From: Gemmatimonadota bacterium
GTDB taxonomy: Bacteria > Gemmatimonadota > Gemmatimonadetes > Longimicrobiales > Gaopeijiaceae
Direction: 5' to 3'
Length of the DNA stretch: 34,971 nucleotides
NCBI GenBank assembly: GCA_009844885.1
Contig: VYAQ01000014.1
Coordinates: 1-34,971, forward strand
Shown: positions 28,509-34,971 of the stretch, in pieces
How the letters are laid out: each line of letters starts with the position of its first letter
How positions within the stretch are numbered: the stretch's first letter is position 1
Notes under the pieces: model-generated
Seen by the model: only the letters and a program-made list of their open reading frames with translations
Told to the model about the DNA's origin: nothing
Databases searched by the model: none
Translations under genes and position numbers: made by a program

Positions 28509-29081
28509 TCAGGCCTGGGCTCCGATAATCAGCGGGACTTCGCCACGGAACGGGAATCCAAGCTGCCGCAGAAGCGCGTACGCCTGATCGTCCTTGGCGG
28601 TCGAAGTCACGATCGTAACGTCCATGCCGTGGATGCTCTTGACCTTGTCGTAGTCGACCTCGGGGAAGATGATCTGCTCCCTGATCCCGACCGTGTAGTT
28701 GCCGCGGCCGTCGAAGGAGCGCGTGTTGAGACCCCTGAAGTCACGGATGCGGGGGACGGCGACCGAGACGAAGCGGTCGATGAACTCCCACATGCCACGC
28801 CTTCTCAGCGTCACGGAGGCGCCCACCGGCATGCCCTCGCGGAGCCGGAAGTTGGAGATCGACCTCCGGGCCCGCGTGATCACGGCCTTCTGTCCCGAGA
28901 TCACGGCCAACTCCCCGGCAACCGAATCCACCAGCTTGCGGTCCCGGCTGCCCTCACCGACGCCGACGTTGAGGGTAACCTTCACGACGCGGGGAATCTG
29001 GTGAGGGTTGGCAAAGCCGAACTGCTCCTGCAGCGCCGGCCTGGCAACGTCCTTGTAGTGGGTCAACAGCCGTGGTTCCAT
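28509..29081 (-). CDS. rplE: 50S ribosomal protein L5
   Basis: L5 (190 aa), which binds 5S rRNA and contacts P-site tRNA. VVKVTLNVGVGEGSRDRKLVDS, ARRSISNFRLREGMPVGASVTLR and DFRGLNTRSFDGRGNYTVGI are typical. I chose the ATG at 29081, matching the family start; the open frame continues 25 codons upstream into the spacer after rplX. Confidence 0.97.
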   Translation of the reverse strand: MEPRLLTHYKDVARPALQEQFGFANPHQIPRVVKVTLNVGVGEGSRDRKLVDSVAGELAVISGQKAVITRARRSISNFRLREGMPVGASVTLRRRGMWEFIDRFVSVAVPRIRDFRGLNTRSFDGRGNYTVGIREQIIFPEVDYDKVKSIHGMDVTIVTSTAKDDQAYALLRQLGFPFRGEVPLIIGAQA

Positions 29082-29115
29082 CTTCCTCTCGTATCCTCGC
29101 TTCAATGCCGCGGGA

Positions 29116-29445
29116 TCAGGCTCCCTTCGGCACGGGGTTTCCGCTCCTGACGGCAATGCGTTCCTTCAGTCCATCGGGCTCCACGCGCATCCGCACGCGG
29201 CTGGCCTCGCCGGTCGCCGGTTCGATCAGCATCACGTTCGAGATGTGGATCGGGCCCTCGAAGGTGATGATGCCCCCCTCGGGGTTTTCCTGTGACGGCC
29301 GCGTGTGCCGCTTCCGCATGTTCACGCCCTGCACGACGACCTGGCGGGTCTTCCGGATCACACGGAGCACCGTTCCCTCCGCGTCCCGGTGGTTGCCCCG
29401 GATCACCCTGACCCGGTCGCCCTTGACGATCTTCGTCCAGCCCAT
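29116..29445 (-). CDS. rplX: 50S ribosomal protein L24
   Basis: L24 (109 aa), an assembly initiator near the exit tunnel. The KOW motif reads KIVKGDRVRVIRGNHRDAEGTVLRV. GVNMRKRHTRPSQENPEGGI and SNVMLIEPATGEASRVRMRVE complete it. It starts 2 bases after rplN ends. Confidence 0.97.
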   Translation of the reverse strand: MGWTKIVKGDRVRVIRGNHRDAEGTVLRVIRKTRQVVVQGVNMRKRHTRPSQENPEGGIITFEGPIHISNVMLIEPATGEASRVRMRVEPDGLKERIAVRSGNPVPKGA

Positions 29446-29447
29446 GA

Positions 29448-29816
29448 TCAAAGCACCTCCGGTGCCAGGGAAACGATCCGCATGTAGCGCTTTTCGCGCA
29501 GCTCGCGCCCCACGGGCCCGAAGATCCGGGTACCGCGCGGTTCCTGCTGGGCGTTGATGAGCACGGCCGCGTTGTCGTCGAACCGGATGTAGCTTCCGTC
29601 GCGTCTGCGCATTTCCTTGGCCGTACGCACGACGACCGCCTCCATGACCTCGCCCTTCTTGATCGGCGCGTTGGGCACCGCGTCCTTGATCGTAACGATG
29701 ACCCTGTCGCCTATCCGGGCATAGCGCCGCCCCGATCCACCGAGCACACGGATGCACAGCGCCCGCTTCGCACCGGTGTTGTCGGCGATCTTGAGCATCG
29801 ATTCCTGTTGGATCAT
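29448..29816 (-). CDS. rplN: 50S ribosomal protein L14
   Basis: L14 (122 aa), at the subunit interface. [33 protein letters not shown] and [28 protein letters not shown] are family signatures; [15 protein letters not shown] ends it. The length is exactly that of most bacteria. Confidence 0.98.
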   Translation of the reverse strand: MIQQESMLKIADNTGAKRALCIRVLGGSGRRYARIGDRVIVTIKDAVPNAPIKKGEVMEAVVVRTAKEMRRRDGSYIRFDDNAAVLINAQQEPRGTRIFGPVGRELREKRYMRIVSLAPEVL

Positions 29817-29846
29817 CGGATCTCTCCGGTCCTCTACCCGCGGACG

Positions 29847-30113
29847 TCAGGCGGGCCGTTCGATGAGTTCAACGACGCGCCATCTCTTGGTCTTCGAGAG
29901 CGGGCGCGTTTCCATGATCGAGACCGTGTCACCGACCCGGTACTCGTTGGTTTCGTCGTGTGCGTGGTACTTCCTGGTGCGCTTCACCTGCTTGCCGTAA
30001 AGCGGGTGGGCGAAGCGGCGTTCCACGATCACCGTCACCGTCTTCTCGGCGCCGTCGCTGACCACCACCCCGGTACGCACCTTGCGCCGGCTGCGCTCGT
30101 CGTTCGCGTTCAT
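29847..30113 (-). CDS. rpsQ: 30S ribosomal protein S17
   Basis: S17 (88 aa), an early 16S rRNA-binding protein with an OB fold. [32 protein letters not shown] and the hallmark [21 protein letters not shown] are present. Its ATG shares ATGA with the rpmC stop. Confidence 0.98.
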   Translation of the reverse strand: MNANDERSRRKVRTGVVVSDGAEKTVTVIVERRFAHPLYGKQVKRTRKYHAHDETNEYRVGDTVSIMETRPLSKTKRWRVVELIERPA

Positions 30114-30319
30114 TGCTGCTCCGCCTCCGCCGCCGCGCGGCGCTCGTGCAGAATCGTCCTGATGCGTGCGATGTCCCGCCGGATCTCGCGCCGCAAGCTC
30201 GGGTTTTCAAGCTGCATGATCGCGCTGCGGAAACGGAGCCGGAACTGCTCCAGCCGCAGCTCGCCCAGCCGATGGTTCAACTCGGCGTCGTCAAGCTCGC
30301 GAATCTCTTCTGCCTTCAC
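30110..30319 (-). CDS. rpmC: 50S ribosomal protein L29
   Basis: L29 (69 aa), two helices near the tunnel exit. [30 protein letters not shown] fits the family start, so I chose GTG at 30319 with AGGGAG about 10 bases ahead. An ATG at 30364 would add 15 residues and overlap rplP by 26 bases; it is less likely. The C-terminal part is Ala/Glu-rich. Confidence 0.93.
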   Translation of the reverse strand: MKAEEIRELDDAELNHRLGELRLEQFRLRFRSAIMQLENPSLRREIRRDIARIRTILHERRAAAEAEQQ

Positions 30320-30338
30320 CTGTATCTGCTCCCTGGTC

Positions 30339-30755
30339 CTAGAGTTGAGATTCCCGGTCGACAAACCTGGTCTTCACGGGAAGCTTGAAGGAGGCCAGCT
30401 GCATCGCTCTGCGCGCCACATCGACGGGCACGCCTTCCAGTTCAAACATGATCCGCCCCGGCTTTACCACGGCGACCCATTCCTCCGGGTTCCCCTTCCC
30501 TTTCCCCATGCGGGTCTCGGCGGGCTTCTTGGTGATTGGCTTGTCGGGGAAGATCCGGATCCACACCTTCCCGCCCCTCTTGACGTGCCTGGTGATCGCC
30601 ACACGGGCGGACTCGATCTGGCGGTTGGTAATCCAGCTCGCCTCGAGCGCCTGGAGGCCGTATTCCCCGAACGAAACCCTGCTTCCCCGGTAGGCCTTCC
30701 CGCGCATCTTCCCCTTGTGGGTCTTCCTGCGCTTTACCCGTTTCGGTGCCAGCAT
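30339..30755 (-). CDS. rplP: 50S ribosomal protein L16
   Basis: L16 (138 aa), close to the A-site tRNA. The start [19 protein letters not shown] is typical. [36 protein letters not shown] is the conserved core with the tRNA-facing loop. It lies 22 bases after rpsC. Confidence 0.98.
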   Translation of the reverse strand: MLAPKRVKRRKTHKGKMRGKAYRGSRVSFGEYGLQALEASWITNRQIESARVAITRHVKRGGKVWIRIFPDKPITKKPAETRMGKGKGNPEEWVAVVKPGRIMFELEGVPVDVARRAMQLASFKLPVKTRFVDRESQL

Positions 30756-30777
30756 TGCTCTATCTCCTCACGGTCTC

Positions 30778-31443
30778 CTAGGCGTTCGGTCCGGCCGAAT
30801 ACGTCCGACCGAAGCGGTCTTCGATCATTTCGCCCTTGAAGATCCAGCACTTGACGCCGACGGTCCCGTACGTGGTGCGCGCCTCGACGTGCGAGTAGTC
30901 GATCTCCGCACGCAGCGTGTGCAGGGGAACCCGGCCTTCGTTGTAGCCTTCGGTGCGCGCAATCTCGGCGCCGCCCAGCCTGCCGGCGCACTGGATGCGA
31001 ATCCCTTCGGCGCCGGCACGCATGGCCGACTGGACCGCGCGCTTCATCGCTCTCCGGAAGGAGATGCGCTGGCGGATCTGGTGAGCCACGTTGTCGGCGA
31101 CCAGGCGCGCGTTCAGCTCGGGGCGCTTGATCTCCTCGACGTTGACGGAGACCTCGCTATTGGTCAGCACCGCCAACTCGTCCCGCAGCTTGTCCACCTC
31201 GGCCCCCCTCTTGCCGATCACGACGCCCGGCCGTGCCGTGTGCACCGTAACGACGAGCTTGGACGGCTTGCGCGCAATCTCCACCGTTGCCACCGCGGCG
31301 TGATGAAGCCGCCGGTGAAGGTATTCGCGAATCGTCTGATCCTCCTTGAGGAGCGCGGGGAAGTCCCGTTCGGCGTACCAGTGGGACCGCCAGTCCGAAA
31401 CGATCCCGAGCCGGAATCCGTGGGGGTGGGTTTTCTGGCCCAT
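30778..31443 (-). CDS. rpsC: 30S ribosomal protein S3
   Basis: S3 (221 aa), at the mRNA entry tunnel. [14 protein letters not shown] opens the family. The KH domain carries [39 protein letters not shown] and [23 protein letters not shown] are the C-domain signatures. Confidence 0.98.
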   Translation of the reverse strand: MGQKTHPHGFRLGIVSDWRSHWYAERDFPALLKEDQTIREYLHRRLHHAAVATVEIARKPSKLVVTVHTARPGVVIGKRGAEVDKLRDELAVLTNSEVSVNVEEIKRPELNARLVADNVAHQIRQRISFRRAMKRAVQSAMRAGAEGIRIQCAGRLGGAEIARTEGYNEGRVPLHTLRAEIDYSHVEARTTYGTVGVKCWIFKGEMIEDRFGRTYSAGPNA

Positions 31444-31447
31444 CCGC

Positions 31448-31801
31448 TTAGTTCTCCTTCGCTGTCACGACGACCGTGATGTGGCTCGTCCTGCGGCGAC
31501 GAGGTGTCGCTCGTCCCATCGCAGCCGCCCTCCATCGCTTGAGTGAGGGGCCCGGGTCGACGAAGACGCGGCTCACCACGAGATCGTCCACATCCAGGGA
31601 ATCCCCGTCCCGGTCCGCCTTCTCCCGCGCGTTGGCCACGGCGGACAGGAGAGTCTTTTCCACCGGACCCGCAGCCGCCTTCTTCGAGAAACGAAGTACC
31701 GAAGTGGCCTCGCTGACGGGCCGGCCCCGAATCTGATCCACTACGAGCCGCACCTTTCGTGGGCTCATCCTGATGTCCTTGGCGATCGCGTGCGCCTCCA
31801 T
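31448..31801 (-). CDS. rplV: 50S ribosomal protein L22
   Basis: L22 (117 aa), whose beta-hairpin lines the peptide exit tunnel. [22 protein letters not shown] starts the fold. [25 protein letters not shown] is the tunnel hairpin, where macrolide resistance changes are known in other species; it looks ordinary here. rpsC follows after 4 bases. Confidence 0.98.
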   Translation of the reverse strand: MEAHAIAKDIRMSPRKVRLVVDQIRGRPVSEATSVLRFSKKAAAGPVEKTLLSAVANAREKADRDGDSLDVDDLVVSRVFVDPGPSLKRWRAAAMGRATPRRRRTSHITVVVTAKEN

Positions 31802-31805
31802 GATC

Positions 31806-32090
31806 TCAAATCCTCGACCGCTTGTCGGCCAGCTTCCCGCCGTGACCCCTGAAGAGGCGCGTGGGGGCGAACTCGCCGAGCTTGTGACCGACCATGTTCT
31901 CGGTGATGTACACCGGAATGAACTTGTTGCCGTTGTGAACCGCGACGGTGTGTCCCACGAAGTCGGGAGAGATCGTCGACGCGCGGGACCAGGTCCGGAT
32001 CACGGACCTTTCGTTACGCGCGTTCATCTGCTCCACCCTTCGCAGCAGCTTCTCGTCGATGAACGGGCCCTTCTTGACGCTTCGCGGCAT
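31806..32090 (-). CDS. rpsS: 30S ribosomal protein S19
   Basis: S19 (94 aa), on the small-subunit head with S13. [40 protein letters not shown] and [17 protein letters not shown] are diagnostic. rplV follows after 4 bases. Confidence 0.98.
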   Translation of the reverse strand: MPRSVKKGPFIDEKLLRRVEQMNARNERSVIRTWSRASTISPDFVGHTVAVHNGNKFIPVYITENMVGHKLGEFAPTRLFRGHGGKLADKRSRI

Positions 32091-32122
32091 TGGCTCCTAC
32101 CCGGTCCTCTCGCAGCCCATGG

Positions 32123-32962
32123 TCAGCGCGTCGCCTTGCCGCGCTTGCGCCCACGGACAATGAACTTGTTCGACTGCTTCCTCTTCTTGCGTGTCTTCGT
32201 ACCCTCGGGCTTGCCCCACGGGGTAACCGGCGGCCGCCCTCCGGACGCCTTGCCCTCGCCGCCACCCAGCGGATGGTCCACGGGATTCATGGCGACTCCG
32301 CGCACCTTGGGACGGCGGCCCCTCCAGCGGCTGGCGCCCGCCTTGCCCAGCGAGCGCAGGTTGTGGTCCGCGTTGCCCACCTGGCCCACGGTGGCCAGAC
32401 ACCGCTTATGGATGCGCCGTACCTCGGTCGACGGAAGGCGCAAGGTGACGTAGTCGCCCTCCTTGGCCACCACCTGCACTCCCGACCCGGCCGAACGGGC
32501 CATCTGCCCACCCTTGCCCGGCTTCATCTCGACATTGTGAACCGTCGTGCCCAGCGGGATCCGCTCGAGGGGCAGCGCGTTGCCCGGCCGAATGTCGACA
32601 TCGGGACCGGACACCACCACATCCCCGACGCCCATGCCCCGCACGTAGAGGATATAGCGTTTTTCGCCGTCCTCGTAGTGCACCAACGCAATGAATGCGG
32701 ACCGGTTCGGATCGTACTCGATCTCGGCGATCCGGCCGGAAACACCGTGCTTGTTGCGCTTGAAGTCCACCTTGCGGTACCTGCGTTTGTTGCCCCCGCC
32801 GCGGCGCCTGATCGTGATGCGGCCGTGGTGGTTGCGCCCGCCCGACCTCTTCAGGGGCTCGGTGAGGGCCTTCTCGGGCTCCTTGCGGGTGACCACATCC
32901 TTGGCCGTGACCGAACGGAACCGGGTCCCCGGCGTCACGGGTTTGAATTTCTTCAGCGCCAT
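32123..32962 (-). CDS. rplB: 50S ribosomal protein L2
   Basis: L2 (279 aa), needed for subunit joining and close to the peptidyl-transferase centre. [18 protein letters not shown] starts it. [21 protein letters not shown] holds the conserved functional His. The C-terminal [14 protein letters not shown] is typical. It starts 3 bases after rplW. Confidence 0.98.
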   Translation of the reverse strand: MALKKFKPVTPGTRFRSVTAKDVVTRKEPEKALTEPLKRSGGRNHHGRITIRRRGGGNKRRYRKVDFKRNKHGVSGRIAEIEYDPNRSAFIALVHYEDGEKRYILYVRGMGVGDVVVSGPDVDIRPGNALPLERIPLGTTVHNVEMKPGKGGQMARSAGSGVQVVAKEGDYVTLRLPSTEVRRIHKRCLATVGQVGNADHNLRSLGKAGASRWRGRRPKVRGVAMNPVDHPLGGGEGKASGGRPPVTPWGKPEGTKTRKKRKQSNKFIVRGRKRGKATR

Positions 32963-32965
32963 GGA

Positions 32966-33277
32966 TCAACCCATCTCGTAGAATTCGATCTGATCGCCCT
33001 CGACCAGCTGCACCACCGCCTTCTTGTACGAAGGCCGCCGACCGAGGTCCCAGTTCTTGACCATCCGTCCCAGGAGGGCCCGCTTCGCCTTGCCGGGATA
33101 CCGCATGGTGCGCACGCCGGTGACCTTGACGTCCCACAGCGCCTCGACCGCCCTCGCGATCTCGTGCTTGTTGGAGCGCTTGTTCACGACGAAGGTGTAC
33201 CGGCTCGCTTCCATCTGCTCGGTGGTCTTTTCGGTGACCACCGGCGCAACGATCACGTCGTAGGCCTCCCGCATCAT
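32966..33277 (-). CDS. rplW: 50S ribosomal protein L23
   Basis: L23 (103 aa), at the tunnel exit where signal recognition particle and trigger factor dock. VIVAPVVTEKTTEQMEASRYTFVV, KHEIARAVEALWDVKVTGVRT and RRPSYKKAVVQL are family motifs. Its first ATG shares ATGA with the rplD stop. Confidence 0.97.
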   Translation of the reverse strand: MMREAYDVIVAPVVTEKTTEQMEASRYTFVVNKRSNKHEIARAVEALWDVKVTGVRTMRYPGKAKRALLGRMVKNWDLGRRPSYKKAVVQLVEGDQIEFYEMG

Positions 33278-33951
33278 GCCTCCTCTCGCCCGATGGGACG
33301 CCGGCGCGGCCGCTCGTCGCCGGCCGACGCGTCACCAACCGCGGCGAGCGCGGCTTCCTCGATGATGACCGTGCCGGACCAGACGACATCGTAGGTCGAC
33401 TCCAGCCCGAACGGCATGACCCGCACGTCGGGGAGGTTGCGCCCCGAGAGGTACAGTTCGCGGTTCAACCCGTTCGTCAGGAAGAGGATCTTGCCGGGCT
33501 GGTCGATCTTGCCGAGCAGCCGGGTCAGCTGGCGGGTCTTCGGCGCCTCGAAGTCGAACCCCTCGATGACCGCCACGCGCCCCGCCTCGGCGCGGCTGTT
33601 GTACGCGGAACTGCGGGCGAGGGTCCGGAGCCGTCTCGGAATCTTCTGGTTCCAGGAATGGGCCTGGGGCGGAAACGCTATCCCGCCGCCTCTCCATTGA
33701 GCCGCCCGGATCGTGCCCTGACGTGCCCGGCCCGTGCCCTTCTGCCTCCACGGCTTGCGGCTCCCGCCCCGGACGGCGCTCCGGTTCTTCCTGGATGCCG
33801 TGCCCTGGCGACGATTGGCCATATGGGCCTTGATCACCTGGTGGAGCGCAGCTTCGTGAATCACGCCGTCGAAGAGTGCGCTCGGGAGCGTGACCTCCGC
33901 ACCCGCCGAGCCGTCCGTCTTGAAATAGGTGGCTTGATACATGTCAGTCAC
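33274..33951 (-). CDS. rplD: 50S ribosomal protein L4
   Basis: L4 (225 aa), with a long loop lining the exit tunnel; in E. coli it represses the S10 operon. The loop region reads ASRKNRSAVRGGSRKPWRQKGTGRARQG. The start is GTG at 33951, overlapping the rplC stop in GTGA; an ATG three codons later is an alternative. The C-terminus is Glu/Arg-rich. Confidence 0.97.
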   Translation of the reverse strand: MTDMYQATYFKTDGSAGAEVTLPSALFDGVIHEAALHQVIKAHMANRRQGTASRKNRSAVRGGSRKPWRQKGTGRARQGTIRAAQWRGGGIAFPPQAHSWNQKIPRRLRTLARSSAYNSRAEAGRVAVIEGFDFEAPKTRQLTRLLGKIDQPGKILFLTNGLNRELYLSGRNLPDVRVMPFGLESTYDVVWSGTVIIEEAALAAVGDASAGDERPRRRPIGREEA

Positions 33952-34568
33952 TGTTTCCGGATCAGGACGTAGCTGTTCCTGCTGCCCGGAATCCCGCCCT
34001 TGACGAACAGCAGATTGCGCTCCGAATCGACCCGCACGATTTCCATGTTGCGGATCGTCTTTCTGTTCCCGCCCATGCGGCCGGGCAGCTTCTTTCCCTT
34101 GATGACCCGAGAGGGGTCGGTACCCGGACCCATCGAACCGGGGGTGCGGGACATGGGGTGTCCGTGGCTGGCCGGCCTGCCGGCGAAGCCGTGCCGCTTG
34201 ACGACACCCTGGAAGCCGCGCCCCTTCGTGACGCCGGTGACCCGGACCCGCTGGCCCTCGGCGAACAGGTCGACCGTGAGTTCCTGACCGGGTTCGTAGC
34301 TGTCGCCGTCAGCGGGCGGGAATTCGCGGATCAGGCGAGGAGCCGCATCGAGTCCGGCCTTGGCCGCGTGACCGAGCCGGGGCTTGCTGGTCCTCTTGTG
34401 TTTCATGGCGCCAAAACCGACCTGGACCGCCTCGTAGCCGTCGGACGTGTCGGTCTTCACCTGCAACACCGAACAGGGTCCGGCTTCCAGCACGGTTACG
34501 GGCACGGCACGCCCCTCGTCCGTGAAGACGCGAGTCATTCCGATCTTCCTGCCGATAAGTCCTGGCAT
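33948..34568 (-). CDS. rplC: 50S ribosomal protein L3
   Basis: L3 (206 aa), an assembly initiator reaching the peptidyl-transferase centre. MPGLIGRKIGMTRVFTDEG opens it. VTGVTKGRGFQGVVKRHGFAG and the central loop GSMGPGTDPSRVIKGKKLPGRMGG are family signatures. It starts 3 bases after rpsJ ends. Confidence 0.98.
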   Translation of the reverse strand: MPGLIGRKIGMTRVFTDEGRAVPVTVLEAGPCSVLQVKTDTSDGYEAVQVGFGAMKHKRTSKPRLGHAAKAGLDAAPRLIREFPPADGDSYEPGQELTVDLFAEGQRVRVTGVTKGRGFQGVVKRHGFAGRPASHGHPMSRTPGSMGPGTDPSRVIKGKKLPGRMGGNRKTIRNMEIVRVDSERNLLFVKGGIPGSRNSYVLIRKQ

Positions 34569-34571
34569 CTG

Positions 34572-34880
34572 TCAGTCCACCTTGATCTCGACGTCCACGC
34601 CGGCGGGGAGATCCAGCTTGGTCAGCGCGTCGATGGTCTGGGGGCGGCTCTCGACGATGTCGATCAGGCGCTTGTGCGTCCTGAGCTCGAACTGCTCCCT
34701 GCTCTTCTTGTCGATGTGGGGCGACCGCAGCACCGTCCACCGCTGGCGGCGCGTCGGAAGGGGGATCGGCCCGCGGATCCTGGCGCCGGTTTTCTGCGCC
34801 GTACGCACGATGTCGGCGGCGGTCTGGTCCACCACCCAGTGATCGAACGCCTTCAGACGAATCCGTATTCTGTTCGTCAT
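34572..34880 (-). CDS. rpsJ: 30S ribosomal protein S10
   Basis: S10 (102 aa), on the 30S head and also the NusE antitermination partner. [51 protein letters not shown] and [12 protein letters not shown] are diagnostic and fix the ATG at 34880. An in-frame ATG 13 codons upstream lies close to the tuf stop and is less likely. It opens the S10 block, 44 bases after tuf. Confidence 0.98.
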   Translation of the reverse strand: MTNRIRIRLKAFDHWVVDQTAADIVRTAQKTGARIRGPIPLPTRRQRWTVLRSPHIDKKSREQFELRTHKRLIDIVESRPQTIDALTKLDLPAGVDVEIKVD

Positions 34881-34924
34881 CCCCTGCTGCCCTTCCGCCG
34901 TGCCGCGGTTCACTGCCATGATGT

Positions 34925-34971
34925 CTACTCGATGATTTCGGTAACGACGCCGGCACCGACGGTGCGGCCGC
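34925..34971 (-). CDS. tuf: Elongation factor Tu, C-terminal fragment (gene continues beyond window)
   Basis: The last 14 codons and TAG stop of tuf, translated by hand: [14 protein letters not shown], the canonical C-terminus of bacterial EF-Tu, which delivers aminoacyl-tRNA to the ribosome. The rest lies off the right edge. Its position just before rpsJ is the common str-S10 arrangement. Confidence 0.93.
   Translation of the reverse strand, partial: GRTVGAGVVTEIIE

Overview
This is high-GC bacterial chromosome. Everything from about position 1561 to the right edge lies on the minus strand, with mostly overlapping or near-abutting genes. One glycosidase gene on the plus strand at the left edge converges on it. 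The BamD lipoprotein points to a Gram-negative cell. SecA carries insertions of the kind I associate with Bacteroidetes and relatives (FCB group). A LysW carrier-protein amino-acid pathway and a NagB/PIG-L fusion are also present. Together these suggest a high-GC FCB-related bacterium, most plausibly Gemmatimonadota; no rRNA gene is present to settle the phylum.

In transcription order (right to left), the window opens with the last 14 codons of tuf, then the S10, spc and alpha ribosomal blocks (34880 to 19763): rpsJ-rplC-rplD-rplW-rplB-rpsS-rplV-rpsC-rplP-rpmC-rpsQ-rplN-rplX-rplE-rpsH-rplF-rplR-rpsE-rpmD-rplO-secY-adk-map-rpmJ-rpsM-rpsK-rpsD-rpoA-rplQ. Two usual members are missing from their expected slots: rpsN (between rplE and rpsH) and infA (between map and rpmJ). 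A 179-bp MITE-like element with 19-bp inverted ends sits exactly between secY and adk.

Next comes a cell-envelope and housekeeping block (19689 to 7088): an unrecognised anchored protein, a UDP-GlcNAc-type 6-dehydrogenase, UDP-glucose 6-dehydrogenase, a UDP-glucuronate decarboxylase (route to UDP-xylose), a TPR lipoprotein, bamD, nadD, secA, radC and a NagB/PIG-L fusion.

The third block (7044 to 2290) is a compact LysW-dependent lysine or ornithine biosynthesis cluster: lysW (54 codons, ending EDWGE), lysX, lysY, a class II glutamine-amidotransferase-like Ntn hydrolase, lysZ and lysJ/argD. The hydrolase takes a place inside the pathway operon, and no LysK-type peptidase is seen in the window. 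It keeps the N-terminal Cys, a substrate-carboxylate Arg and the Asn-Gly pair, but appears to have lost the Asp that binds the free amino group of glutamine. That pattern would suit a gamma-glutamyl amide at the C-terminus of LysW, so it is my leading candidate for a new product-releasing enzyme. This is inference from sequence only.

A His/Glu/Gly-rich lipoprotein gene closes the minus-strand run and meets the plus-strand GH63-like glycosidase tail to tail with 6 bases between them. No rRNA, tRNA, CRISPR array or intact transposase gene was seen. No intergenic gap exceeds about 190 bases.
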